Shown here piece by piece: positions 7,180-15,049 of a stretch of DNA of 19,435 nt. Numbering within the stretch: the first letter of the stretch is position 1; each line of letters opens with the position of its first letter. This stretch comes from a bacterium (GTDB lineage: Bacteria; UBP15; UBA6099; JAJRTR01). A program made the position numbers and the translations under genes. Under the pieces are notes generated by a model that did not search any database, had not been told where the DNA came from, and was given only the letters and a program-made list of their open reading frames with translations. The stretch covers positions 1-19,435 of the forward strand of contig JAJRTR010000003.1 of NCBI GenBank assembly GCA_024278215.1, written 5' to 3'.

Positions 7180-8541
7180 TTATTCCGGGCCGGAATTCAT
7201 AACAGTACTAAGTTCTTCGATCTTATTGTTCTTGATCCTGTAGTCATAGATATCTTCCATATCCTTGTAGACCTGGAATATCTGGAAGAAACCGTGCCAT
7301 TGTGTATAATCGGCTCCGAACATGGCGGTGCCCTGCCTGGCGCGGCGGCCAGTGTGATGCCACAAATAATAATTGAGTTCCTGGAAACCGTCACTCCATG
7401 GATCGTCCTTCAGGAGGTTTTTACTCTTGAGGTCATTCTTCATGGCAGTAGCTTTATCAAAGTAGAAATTGTAGAGATCGACCGCGTTGTCCAGATTGGA
7501 TCTCTGGACATCGGTATGTGTTTTTGCATGGCAATTGCTGCAAACCTGCCGCATCAGCTTATCGCCTTTCTCGCCGTTGCCGCGTTCGCCGGACCTGACA
7601 ACGCTTCTGGGGTGAACAAGGTCCCATTTCAATCTTTCATTTATATTATGAGTAGTATTCAGATCACCGATGCCACTCATGTGACATGTGGCACAAGTGG
7701 GCGCAGTGTAATCGCCCGGCTCCCATACGCCGGGGGCGCTGTCCCATTTCCATTCGTCTCCGTGAGCGAGGAACTGCTGCCCGTGTTTGCTGCTGAGGTA
7801 AATCTCGATGTCCGGATGATCCGGGCCGAGGTGGCAGCTCGCGCAGGCTTCGGGTTTTCTGGCTTCTTTGAGGTCGAAGTTGTGGCGTGTATGGCAGACT
7901 GTACAGTTTCCGATGCCACCGTCGGGATACCGTTCACCGATGCCGCCGGGCCATGTATTGTTTATCGGCCTGTTGTCCGGGCCGAGTTGCACCTCGCCGC
8001 CGTGGCAGGACTGGCATCCTGCCGCCCTCACAGTGCTGACGGAAGGAGCGTCTTTATCATTACCTGCGAAAACGCCGCCTTCCAAATGGTACATCAGTTT
8101 CTGGAATTTATCTTTTTCGAGAACCGGCACGCCAGCGAGTCGCGCGTGTCCGCTTTTCGAGAACTGCTCGACTTCCGCCGGATGGCAGCGTGCGCAAGTT
8201 TTCGGCGACACCATAGGAGAGATGAAAATCTTACTGCCCTTTATCCCCTCGCACTGGCCTGCCATGGGCGAACTCTTTTTCACGGAATGGCAGTCGATGC
8301 AGGAAACCGCCGCATGGGACATGCGACCGCTTTTCCATGACTCGACGATGCCGGGTGTTTTCTTCGCGTGGCACTCGACACACTTCGCCGCGTCTTTCGT
8401 GTATCCCTGGTCGATTGTTATTTCGCGCAGACCGTCAAGGTTCAGCGAACCGTTCTTTTCGGCTGCCCATAGCACGGAAAAAGCTGCCGCTACCATGAAC
8501 ACTGTCACAAGGACAATAAAAAGTTTTCTCGCTCTTGCCAT
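7180..8541 (-). CDS. Octahaem cytochrome c of the hydroxylamine oxidoreductase (HAO) family
   Basis: A periplasmic multihaem enzyme of 453 residues. The signal peptide is residues 1 to about 26 (basic start, hydrophobic core, LWA-A cleavage region). Eight CxxCH haem sites start at C54, C81, C116, C176, C213, C233, C283 and C334. Spacing and local motifs such as [20 protein letters not shown] with SSKHG, and CHAKTHTDV match the HAO family. In organisms that pair this protein with a NapC/NrfH-type cytochrome, as here, it is generally thought to work reductively on nitrite, NO or hydroxylamine. Y412 in DYTQWHG lies in the C-terminal region where the cross-linked catalytic tyrosine of true HAO occurs; its equivalence needs an alignment. 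The ATG at 8541 follows AAGGAG. It is the last gene of the operon. Confidence 0.9.
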   Translation of the reverse strand: MARARKLFIVLVTVFMVAAAFSVLWAAEKNGSLNLDGLREITIDQGYTKDAAKCVECHAKKTPGIVESWKSGRMSHAAVSCIDCHSVKKSSPMAGQCEGIKGSKIFISPMVSPKTCARCHPAEVEQFSKSGHARLAGVPVLEKDKFQKLMYHLEGGVFAGNDKDAPSVSTVRAAGCQSCHGGEVQLGPDNRPINNTWPGGIGERYPDGGIGNCTVCHTRHNFDLKEARKPEACASCHLGPDHPDIEIYLSSKHGQQFLAHGDEWKWDSAPGVWEPGDYTAPTCATCHMSGIGDLNTTHNINERLKWDLVHPRSVVRSGERGNGEKGDKLMRQVCSNCHAKTHTDVQRSNLDNAVDLYNFYFDKATAMKNDLKSKNLLKDDPWSDGFQELNYYLWHHTGRRARQGTAMFGADYTQWHGFFQIFQVYKDMEDIYDYRIKNNKIEELSTVMNSGPE

Positions 8542-8608
8542 ATCTTTCTCCTTATGCGGTTTTATAAATTCATATATCTTACCCTGCCTGCGGGTTCTTG
8601 AAAACAGT

Positions 8609-9133
8609 TTACTCCCGTATGTTGTCTGCGCTCATGAAATCCGCGACATCGCCATGACCGGCTTCATCATGACACGTAACACACGTCATGCTCGTCTCGC
8701 CGAGTTTATACTGATTATGCGCCCGGTAAGCCTTGAGCGGTATGCCTTGCGCCACCAGTTCGACATGACATTTCCTGCATCCGGTGTGGTACGTGTATTC
8801 TTCGCTGTCTTCGAGATTCGCGATCCAGTCCGTCTTCCTGCCGGTAATGTGCGCCCAGGTATCGTTCGCTCCGGACTTCCCCTTGGCCAGCATGTATGCC
8901 AGGGTACCGGTGTGAGGCAGGTGACAGTCGACACAGACAGCTTTCACGACACCCTTGTCTTTCATACCGTGCGAAGTCTCGCTCCACGAATCGTAAAAAG
9001 GCTGCATCTCGTGGCAGGACGCGCAATATTCAGGTGTGCTTGTATACTCGACAGCCGAGTAAAAAACCAGCGACGATATTCCGATAACGATCAGAATAAC
9101 GAACAGCTTTATAAATATCGCTCGATTAAACAT
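8609..9133 (-). CDS. NapC/NrfH-family tetrahaem membrane quinol dehydrogenase
   Basis: Oxidises menaquinol in the membrane and passes electrons to a periplasmic multihaem partner. The 174-residue protein has an N-terminal membrane anchor (about 8-27) and four CxxCH sites starting at C37, C67, C119 and C151. The first site continues as CASCHEM, giving the methionine (M43) that ligates haem 1 in NrfH-like proteins. It lies 67 bp upstream of the octahaem HAO-family gene and 21 bp after the porin, so the octahaem protein is its likely electron acceptor. The ATG at 9133 has AGGA close upstream. The TonB-like or NrfA-type genes that accompany nrfH elsewhere are absent here. Confidence 0.92.
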   Translation of the reverse strand: MFNRAIFIKLFVILIVIGISSLVFYSAVEYTSTPEYCASCHEMQPFYDSWSETSHGMKDKGVVKAVCVDCHLPHTGTLAYMLAKGKSGANDTWAHITGRKTDWIANLEDSEEYTYHTGCRKCHVELVAQGIPLKAYRAHNQYKLGETSMTCVTCHDEAGHGDVADFMSADNIRE

Positions 9134-9154
9134 TATTCCTGCCCATTATATACA

Positions 9155-10564
9155 TTATCGAAAATCTTTCAAAAGCTGGAGGTAACCCCAGTCGGAATCG
9201 TCCGATGACGCGCCATTAATATTGTCAATAAAATCTCCTGTGAAGAATCGTGAATATCCTGCCTGGAACTTGTAACCCTTCGGGCAGGTGTACTTGAGAG
9301 TGAGATCGAGCTCGGAACCGACATCCGTGCCTGCCGCGCCGGTCGCGTCTGTCATGTTGGCCGCGCCGGACGCTTTGTACCATGAGTCGGTCGATTCGTC
9401 GAGTTTGAATTTGTGGTAGTCGAGTTGTGTCGACACGCCCCGGCCGAGGTCGCCGCCGATGCTGAGGCGCAGGTTTTTCATATTCTTCCAGCCCTGATAA
9501 TCTATGAAACCGTATTTGCCGTGGTTTGTCGGGTATAGCTGGTCGAATGTTTTGCTCTTCGTCGCATCGTCGTCGCCGGAAGCGAAGTTATATTCCGAAC
9601 CGATCCATAATTTGCTCGCGCCGGGAAACGCATACTTCATGCCGATGTGCCACGCAAGCGCGTCGTGATCCTGGCCGCCGGTGTCGCCGCTCTGGATGTC
9701 CACTTCCCAGTCGAGACTCAAGCCGTTATCGAAGTTGAGTTTTGTAATATTGCCGAATGTGTAGATTTTCGTTTTGTCGACGCCCGTCGCGTCGGCGTCC
9801 TTAAACAGAACATACAGTGACGGCTTGAGGATACGACTACTGCTCCAGTTGTAGACAAGCCCGTACAGATTGGTGTCGTCGGTCGCAGTTGTAGCGCCTT
9901 CGACAGCTTTAAGCGCGTAGATGTCGAACATGCCGGAAGCAGTGGGAGCCAGGAGCCGGACACCGTCGAACGCGCGACCGTTGTTGCTCCATCCGAAAGA
10001 GCCCACGAGGCGCTGACTGCCCAGCGTAACTTCCTGTCGACCTATGCGCAGCGTGCGGCCTTCGCCCAGCTCGACGAATCCCTGGTGGAGATCGACATTG
10101 TCAATTGAGCCTGCCGCGCCTGTGAGCAACTCACCGCCCCATATTCGAGTGTCCTGGAGTTGCACAAAGTAACGCGCTTCGGATGCTCTGCCGTCGATGT
10201 CGAGCCTGATGCGCTGACCTGTGAAATCATTGTGGTCCTGCGTCAGGTCGCTGAAGTCGGAGTTCGACTTGAATTCGCTTCTGAAACGTATCTGCGCCGA
10301 AAATTTCATCGGAGGCGGGGCGGGAACCCTGCGCTCCGCTGCCCTGGCTGCCCCTGCCGCTTTTTTGCAGGGCCGCTGTACGTCCGTCTGCGCTTTCGCG
10401 GCTGCTTCGGCCGCTACTTCTCTCGCTTCGTCTTCTGTGAGTATTCCCTTCTCGACAAGTATCCTTATCAAAACGTCATTATTACATCGAGATGGCGACG
10501 CTTCGATTCTGAAACCTGCAAAACCAAATAACATGATACAGATTAAGACAAAAACCTTTTTCAT
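9155..10564 (-). CDS. Outer-membrane beta-barrel porin (alginate-export-like family)
   Basis: A 469-residue predicted outer-membrane protein. It has a signal peptide (MKKVFVLICIMLFGFAGF, cleavage near IEA-S) and a short helical region (about 25-70) with LVEKGILTEDEAREV, common at porin N-termini. An Ala/Pro-rich linker is followed by a long alternating beta-strand region rich in aromatic residues and Asp/Gly turns that resembles the Alginate_exp barrel. It ends in a phenylalanine-containing terminal strand (LQLLKDFR). The ATG at 10564 is chosen for the signal peptide and GGAGGT ribosome site; an ORF extension to 10759 runs through the leader and promoter. It is first in the operon with NapC-like and octahaem cytochromes, suggesting uptake of their anionic substrate or release of product. 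The substrate is unknown. Confidence 0.85.
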   Translation of the reverse strand: MKKVFVLICIMLFGFAGFRIEASPSRCNNDVLIRILVEKGILTEDEAREVAAEAAAKAQTDVQRPCKKAAGAARAAERRVPAPPPMKFSAQIRFRSEFKSNSDFSDLTQDHNDFTGQRIRLDIDGRASEARYFVQLQDTRIWGGELLTGAAGSIDNVDLHQGFVELGEGRTLRIGRQEVTLGSQRLVGSFGWSNNGRAFDGVRLLAPTASGMFDIYALKAVEGATTATDDTNLYGLVYNWSSSRILKPSLYVLFKDADATGVDKTKIYTFGNITKLNFDNGLSLDWEVDIQSGDTGGQDHDALAWHIGMKYAFPGASKLWIGSEYNFASGDDDATKSKTFDQLYPTNHGKYGFIDYQGWKNMKNLRLSIGGDLGRGVSTQLDYHKFKLDESTDSWYKASGAANMTDATGAAGTDVGSELDLTLKYTCPKGYKFQAGYSRFFTGDFIDNINGASSDDSDWGYLQLLKDFR

Positions 10565-10612
10565 TGCTACTACCTCCGGTAAATGATAACAGCTTAATAA
10601 TATATCTTCAGG

Positions 10613-10627
10613 ATAACCGGCGGTTAT
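10613..10627. repeat. 15-bp palindrome in the porin operon leader
   Basis: ATAACCG and CGGTTAT flank a single G (arms 10613-10619 and 10621-10627) in the roughly 150-nt untranslated leader of the porin operon, about 50 nt before its start codon. It could be an RNA hairpin or an operator half. Confidence 0.4.
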
Positions 10628-10696
10628 ATCTATGGTAATGCATTTGCCGGTATTAAATATCCTCAAAAACAGCTTGTGTTGTTCTGCGAATATAGT

Positions 10697-10712
10697 TGAT
10701 TCTTTTGGTCGA
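10697..10712 (-). repeat. 16-bp inverted repeat, copy at the 5' end of the porin transcript
   Basis: The minus-strand sequence TCGACCAAAAGAATCA occupies about the first 2-17 nucleotides of the transcript predicted from the promoter at 10720-10749. It is the exact reverse complement of the sequence exposed in the hcp terminator loop (10873-10888 read on the minus strand). Confidence 0.8.
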
Positions 10713-10719
10713 TTGGGGC

Positions 10720-10749
10720 ATTCTACCGTAAATAAAATTGTTTTGTCAA
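10720..10749 (-). promoter_or_regulatory. Sigma70-type promoter of the porin-NapC-HAO operon
   Basis: On the minus strand a perfect TTGACA -35 box (10744-10749) is 18 bp from a TAGAAT -10 box (10720-10725). The predicted start is near 10713, giving a leader of about 150 nt before the porin ATG. Confidence 0.72.
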
Positions 10750-10760
10750 TATGATTCACA
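10744..10760. promoter_or_regulatory. Candidate CRP/FNR-family site over the porin promoter -35
   Basis: The inverted repeat TGTCAAT-N3-ATTCACA (arms 10744-10750 and 10754-10760) matches itself at six of seven positions. It is centred roughly 39 bp upstream of the predicted start, near the position used by class II CRP/FNR activators. The half-site resembles those of HcpR/FNR-type regulators of nitrosative stress, but no such regulator is encoded in this window. Confidence 0.4.
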
Positions 10761-10839
10761 TTAAAAATAATTCATGTTCTTTCGAGATAATATACAATTC
10801 GCAGCAGCACAATGTTGCAATCGAGCCGTTGAGATATAT

Positions 10840-10906
10840 AAAATAAAACTGGAGCGGTTGCTGCATCTGTTCTCGACCAAAAGAATCATTCCGCAGTCCG
10901 CTCCAG
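10840..10906 (-). terminator. Long-stem terminator of the hcp operon with a 40-nt loop
   Basis: On the minus strand CTGGAGCGG (10906-10898) pairs perfectly with CCGCTCCAG (10857-10849), followed directly by TTTTATTTT (10848-10840). It lies 54 bp after the hcp stop. The 40-nt loop is unusually long for an intrinsic terminator. Its centre holds the 16-nt sequence complementary to the start of the porin operon transcript. Confidence 0.8.
10873..10888 (+). repeat. 16-bp inverted repeat, copy in the hcp terminator loop
   Basis: TCGACCAAAAGAATCA on the plus strand, so hcp RNA carries the complement TGATTCTTTTGGTCGA inside its terminator loop. It is identical over 16 bases to the minus-strand copy at 10697-10712, whose centre is 176 bp away. 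Confidence 0.8.
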
Positions 10907-10960
10907 CTTCTTACACTTTCAGTTGTTTTTTACTCAGACATTCATTGCTCTGCCGATAAC

Positions 10961-12607
10961 TCATCCGGCGAGGCAAGCTTTCAGGTCCTCTTCTACTGTA
11001 CTTATCGGCGCGATGTTGAACTTCTCGACAAGGATATTCAGAGCGGCGGGAGTAACGAAAGCCGGCAGGCTGGGTCCGAGTTTGATGTTCTGTATGCCCA
11101 GGTGCAGCAGGCTGAGAAGGATAGCAACCGCCTTCTGCTCGTACCATGAAAGGATCATCGAAAGAGGAAGATCGTTGACGCCGCAATCGAAAGCGCCGGC
11201 GAGCGCGACTGCTATCTGGACAGCCGAGTAGGCATCGTTGCACTGGCCGCAATCGAGCAGGCGCGGGATGCCGCCGATGTCGCCGAATTCGAGTTTGTTG
11301 AAGCGATACTTACCGCAGGCAAGTGTCAGAATCACACAGTCGTCGGGCACTGCTTCGGCAAATTCCGTGTAGTAGTTGCGGCCCGGTTTCGCACCGTCGC
11401 AGCCTGCCACGAGGAAGAAATGCTTGATTGCGCCGCCCTTGACGGCTTCGATGACTTTGTCGGCCACGCCGAGCACCGCGTTGCGTGCGAAACCGATGGT
11501 GATCGTTTTGTCCGGGCCGTCTTCGGCGAAACCGTCCGCCGCCAGTGCGGCTTCGATCACAGGCGCGAAGTTCCTGTCGGAAATGTGCGTCACGCCGGGC
11601 CAGCCCACCAGTCCGCATGTGAAGATTCTCGCGTTATATGTCTCTCGCGGTTTCTGGATGCAGTTTGTCGTCATCAGGATCGCGCCGGGAAATGCTTCGA
11701 ATTCCTTTTTCTGGTTCTGCCACGCGCCGCCGTAGTTTCCGGCGAGGTGGCTGTATTTCTTCAGTTCGGGATATGCGAGCGCAGGAAGCATTTCTCCATG
11801 TGTGTATACGTTGATGCCTTTGCCTTCCGTCTGCTTCAGCAGTTCTTCGAGGTCTTTGAGATCGTGGCCGCTCACGAGTATCGCTTTGCCCTTCAGCGGC
11901 TCGATGCGCACCTGTGTCGGCTCGGGATGCCCGTAGGTGCCTGTGTTCGCCGCGTCGAGTATCTCCATCACCTTCAGGTTGACTTCCCCGCATTTCAGAC
12001 ATAAGCCGAGCAGTTCGTCAACCGTCGGATTTTCCTTCGTCAGGAAAGCAAGCGCCTCGTGCATAAACGCAAACACGCTTTCGTCTTCCTGTCCGAGAAT
12101 CTGCGCGTGGTCCGCATAGGCTGCGACACCTTTGAGCCCGTAGGTGAGGAGTTCCTGGAGACCGGTGATGTCTTCGCCCAGCGACTCCTTACGTTTTTCG
12201 ATGCCTACAGCCCTGCCCTGTTCCACCATGCCCTGGATGTCGGCGGCCGGTCTGCATGAATCGGGCCTGGCCGGAATCGCAGGTTCCTTACCCGCGCCTT
12301 TACAGGCGTCTTCATACAGCTTTTGCGCCCTGTCGGTCAGTTCGTCACATTTCAGGATCAGTCCCTTGAAACGCTCCGGATCGAAATTCACATTCGTCAG
12401 GGTCGAGAACAGTGCCTCGGCGATGAAAACATCTATCTCGTGGTCTTTCGCCCCGAGCTGCCGCGCTCCGTGCGCGTATGTCGCAAGGCCTTTCAGCCCG
12501 TGCACCAGCAGGTCCTGCATCTCGGCAGTGTCGCTGTTCTTGCCGCATACACCGACTTTCGTGCATCCGGTTCCTTTTGAAGTCTGTTCACATTGATAAC
12601 AAAACAT
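10961..12607 (-). CDS. hcp: Hydroxylamine reductase / NO reductase (hybrid-cluster protein)
   Basis: Cytoplasmic Fe-S enzyme that reduces NO or hydroxylamine in nitrosative-stress defence. The 548-residue protein has the N-terminal [4Fe-4S] ligands C3, C6, C15 and C21 in the CX2C-X8-CX5C spacing of anaerobe-type Hcp. Hybrid-cluster ligands are all visible: H248 (VSGHDL), E272 (THGEML), C316 (TTNC), C403 (VAGCDGAKPGR, the persulfide position), C431 (LACGKYRF), C456 (DCGQCND), E490 and K492 (WYEQKAVA). It is the last gene of the five-gene operon, and its ATG directly abuts the stop of the HD gene. No Hcr-type flavin reductase is adjacent, so the co-encoded ferredoxin proteins are the likely electron donors. 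A strong terminator follows. Confidence 0.97.
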   Translation of the reverse strand: MFCYQCEQTSKGTGCTKVGVCGKNSDTAEMQDLLVHGLKGLATYAHGARQLGAKDHEIDVFIAEALFSTLTNVNFDPERFKGLILKCDELTDRAQKLYEDACKGAGKEPAIPARPDSCRPAADIQGMVEQGRAVGIEKRKESLGEDITGLQELLTYGLKGVAAYADHAQILGQEDESVFAFMHEALAFLTKENPTVDELLGLCLKCGEVNLKVMEILDAANTGTYGHPEPTQVRIEPLKGKAILVSGHDLKDLEELLKQTEGKGINVYTHGEMLPALAYPELKKYSHLAGNYGGAWQNQKKEFEAFPGAILMTTNCIQKPRETYNARIFTCGLVGWPGVTHISDRNFAPVIEAALAADGFAEDGPDKTITIGFARNAVLGVADKVIEAVKGGAIKHFFLVAGCDGAKPGRNYYTEFAEAVPDDCVILTLACGKYRFNKLEFGDIGGIPRLLDCGQCNDAYSAVQIAVALAGAFDCGVNDLPLSMILSWYEQKAVAILLSLLHLGIQNIKLGPSLPAFVTPAALNILVEKFNIAPISTVEEDLKACLAG

Positions 12608-13375
12608 TTACTTTGCCTCCTCATCCTTTATATAAATTTTTTTTGCAATCTTTTTCCCGGTTTCCGTTCTGAACAATTTTTCGATTTTCTCGTTCAACTC
12701 CTGTGTACCGCGGCCCTCGAAGCGCTCGGGGATATTCACGATCAGGTCGGCATCCCATATCACTTTGAACTCGGGGGTTATCTCGCACCGCGCGCTGTGA
12801 TGGTTGCCCACGATATCGCACACGTCGTATATCGTCTCGGTGTCGAGTCCGACTTCTTTCATTATTCTTTTAGCAATATCGGGCCCCTCGATCTCCTGGT
12901 ACTTCGCGGAGTTCGAACCATGTTTTCGCTCGGCTTCCTGTATGCCGATGTCGTGAAGAATCGCGGCGGCCAGCACCACTTTCGGGTTGCCGCCTTCCTC
13001 TTTCATGATCTCCTCGGCATACTCGAGCACCGACAGCGCGTGCGTGATCCGCTTCTGGTCGTCGCCGAACTCGTTTTTCATCGCTGCTATCAATTCGTCC
13101 ACCTGGGTCTCACCACCCACAGTCGCGTTCTCCCGCATCTCCTTCGGATCGTAACCAAGGCACTCTTTCGCGTGCTCGCACCATTGGGCACACCCGAGAC
13201 TCAACTTCGGATTTTTTACAAGTGTACCGCAATGCCTGCACCTGCGCGTCGCGTCATCCTTGAAAAACTCGATCTCCCGCCCGCAGCCGGCGCATGTCAC
13301 ATCGTAGATGTCGCCGGGTTTCCAGAAAGCCGTATCCTGTCCCGGACATTTTGATTTTGTCGAATCTATTCCCAT
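12608..13375 (-). CDS. HD-domain protein with N-terminal cysteine-rich metal-binding region
   Basis: Predicted metal-dependent phosphohydrolase of 255 residues. An N-terminal zinc-ribbon-like region holds C28-xx-C31 and C46-xx-C49. A second cluster, C62-x3-C66-x5-C72 (GCAQWCEHAKECLG), resembles an Fe-S site. The HD domain follows at about 107-215: H112 (THALSVLEYA), H141-D142 (AAAILHDIGI), H192/H193 (VGNHHSA) and D208/D210 (IWDADLIVN). The ATG at 13375 has GGGAGGT overlapping the end of the previous gene; its TAA directly touches the hcp ATG. Tight coupling to Hcp and an Fe-S regulator suggests a redox- or NO-sensitive nucleotide hydrolase or an Hcp accessory factor. The substrate is unknown. 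Confidence 0.85.
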   Translation of the reverse strand: MGIDSTKSKCPGQDTAFWKPGDIYDVTCAGCGREIEFFKDDATRRCRHCGTLVKNPKLSLGCAQWCEHAKECLGYDPKEMRENATVGGETQVDELIAAMKNEFGDDQKRITHALSVLEYAEEIMKEEGGNPKVVLAAAILHDIGIQEAERKHGSNSAKYQEIEGPDIAKRIMKEVGLDTETIYDVCDIVGNHHSARCEITPEFKVIWDADLIVNIPERFEGRGTQELNEKIEKLFRTETGKKIAKKIYIKDEEAK

Positions 13376-13377
13376 GT

Positions 13378-14214
13378 TTACACCTCCCCGTTTCTACGGA
13401 TCCAGTAATCCGCAAACCTTTCTCCGTCTTCAGAATTTTCGATGAAGCCGTTAACAATCGAATCTATTTTGCCGATCAACTCTTCCGGTGTCGCCGCGCT
13501 GCCCGCGACTTCCGCCAGATGCGGGTGGCGGCCAAGCTTGCCGCCCGTCAGGATGCGCACACGCGGCCCGGAAAGACTTATGCAGCCGTTCGGACATATA
13601 TCCCGACACGCTATGCAGCCCCGGCAGGCCGACAGGTCGAATACAGGCGGCCCGCCCTCCACTGTTATCGCTTCGTCAGGACACTCGTCCCCGCAGGCCC
13701 CGCACGTCATACAGTCCGCGGGGTCGACATCCGGCTCCACGTATCCCACTATCCCGAAATCCGCTATCTGCGGCCTCGAACATCCGTTGGGACACCCGGA
13801 TATCGAAATCTTCAGCTTATGGTGATACAAAATCTTATCGCCGCGGACCCTTTCCCGAAGTTTCTCACTCACCCCGGATTCCGCGATCCAGTCCTCTATC
13901 GCTTTTCTCCATTCAGTCGTTTTTATCAAAACATTCGGGCAGCCGCTCAGTTCGTTGTGGCATGATTCAACAACCACCATCCCGACTCCCGGCACATTGT
14001 CCATCGGCACCATTCTTTTTAGTTCATCGTCGGATTTATTACCGGCGACGGCTCTGAAACGAGCTTCTGCTTCCCTGAAATCTTCAATGGTTACACGGTC
14101 GCGCCCGCTTTTGCGCACCCGCTCGCCGACTTTCCTGCGCACCATGCCGCGAACAAAAAACGGCACTTTCGTCAGCGCTTTCTCAGCTTGTTTTTCCCAT
14201 AATATTTCAGGCAT
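13378..14214 (-). CDS. PCP_red / sirohaem-type [4Fe-4S] / double ferredoxin fusion protein
   Basis: A 278-residue redox protein with three recognisable parts. Residues about 5-55 match the small PCP_red domain (WEKQAEKALTKVPFFVRGMV). Residues about 75-155 resemble the sirohaem/[4Fe-4S] half of nitrite and sulfite reductases, with C85-x6-C92 and C141-x3-C145 (SGCPNGC). Residues about 165-210 hold two [4Fe-4S] ferredoxin motifs: C168, C171, C174, C178 and C197, C200, C203, C207. The usual sirohaem first motif is CX5C; here it is CX6C, and the protein is about half the size of a full reductase. It may be a minimal reductase or an electron carrier to Hcp. The ATG at 14214 follows GGGAGAA; the stop is 2 bp from the HD gene. 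Confidence 0.85.
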   Translation of the reverse strand: MPEILWEKQAEKALTKVPFFVRGMVRRKVGERVRKSGRDRVTIEDFREAEARFRAVAGNKSDDELKRMVPMDNVPGVGMVVVESCHNELSGCPNVLIKTTEWRKAIEDWIAESGVSEKLRERVRGDKILYHHKLKISISGCPNGCSRPQIADFGIVGYVEPDVDPADCMTCGACGDECPDEAITVEGGPPVFDLSACRGCIACRDICPNGCISLSGPRVRILTGGKLGRHPHLAEVAGSAATPEELIGKIDSIVNGFIENSEDGERFADYWIRRNGEV

Positions 14215-14253
14215 ATTTCAGATGTTCTCCCATAATGTTATGTAAATGTTCCG

Positions 14254-14997
14254 TCAGGCGATCTTTCCTTCACTCAGCACTTCGCCCTTTGGACTTATAA
14301 CCATTTCCCTCAAAGGAAGTTCCACACCGGCGCGCTGCACCGCCTGCTCCGCCGCATGTACGAATCCGCGGCAGCACGGAACCTGCATACGCACTACAGT
14401 TATTGACTTCAGACCTGCAAACTTCACCAGTTCGGCGAGCCTTTCGATGTGCGCTTCGAGATCGTCCAGCTTCGGACATCCCATTGCCACAGCTTTGCCC
14501 GGCAGAAGCCCCCTGTGCAATTCGGGATATGACGCGCCCGCGCAGTCCGCCAGCAGAAGCAGGTCCGCGCCTTTCAGGAACGGCATATCCGGCCCCAGAA
14601 GTTGCAACTTTATCGGCCAGTGCCCCAGGCCGGATGCTATCTCGCCTTCCTGCTCCGTGCAGCCGCAGGAGTCTTCATTCTTCAATGTCATCGCCGCCGT
14701 TCCGGGACAACCACAGGCCAGGGGCTCAGCTTCCACCGCCTTTTTTGCTTCTTCGAGCCTCTTCGCGCGCTCCATCGCTACTTCCTCGTCGAACTCGTCC
14801 GCTTCACGCTCGATCACCGTCAGCGCACCCTCCGGGCAACTACCCAGACACGCCCCGAGCCCGTCACAATACACGTCGCCTACCAGCTTAGCCTTGCCGT
14901 CCACAATCTCCAGCGCACTCTCGGCGCAGTCGATAATACACAGCCCGCAACCCGTGCATTTCTCTTCGTCTATCTCAATTATTTTTCTTGTCGCCAT
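14254..14997 (-). CDS. Ferredoxin-domain Fe-S protein, probable electron carrier of the hcp operon
   Basis: A 247-residue cytoplasmic protein. The N-terminal ferredoxin domain has a complete motif C14, C17, C20, C24 and an incomplete second one C44, C50, C54, where the expected middle Cys is L47 (CDGLGAC). One centre is thus likely [3Fe-4S] or uses a remote ligand. A helical charged linker (about 65-90) follows, then C95/C97 (CGCPG), C111/C113 (CGCTE) and a C-terminal alpha/beta domain with C152, C174 and C208-C209. The ATG at 14997 is chosen for the MATRKIIEIDEEKC start and GGAGG site; the ORF extends to 15087 into the preceding gene without support. Its place between the Rrf2 regulator and the sirohaem-type protein suggests it feeds electrons to Hcp. 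Confidence 0.87.
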   Translation of the reverse strand: MATRKIIEIDEEKCTGCGLCIIDCAESALEIVDGKAKLVGDVYCDGLGACLGSCPEGALTVIEREADEFDEEVAMERAKRLEEAKKAVEAEPLACGCPGTAAMTLKNEDSCGCTEQEGEIASGLGHWPIKLQLLGPDMPFLKGADLLLLADCAGASYPELHRGLLPGKAVAMGCPKLDDLEAHIERLAELVKFAGLKSITVVRMQVPCCRGFVHAAEQAVQRAGVELPLREMVISPKGEVLSEGKIA

Positions 14998-15049
14998 AAA
15001 TTCAGCCTCCAAAATATATATTTTCAACACATTTTTCCTCGTGATCCTG

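Noticed and set aside
7174-8340. Long plus-strand open frame (388 codons)
   Set aside because: It lies antisense to the octahaem cytochrome with its eight haem motifs and has no recognisable domain or ribosome site; it is a mirror frame of a real gene.
7868-9208. Long plus-strand open frame (446 codons)
   Set aside because: It spans the antisense of two cytochrome genes and their spacer, and its composition is that of a shadow frame.
10565-10759. N-terminal 65-residue extension of the porin
   Set aside because: It runs through the predicted promoter start and leader, lacks a signal sequence, and the internal ATG at 10564 has a signal peptide and a strong ribosome site.
15008-15030. AT palindrome before the ferredoxin-type gene as an operator or promoter
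   Set aside because: It is simple alternating A/T next to the ribosome site; no matching -35 is found and the operon promoter upstream of Rrf2 suffices.
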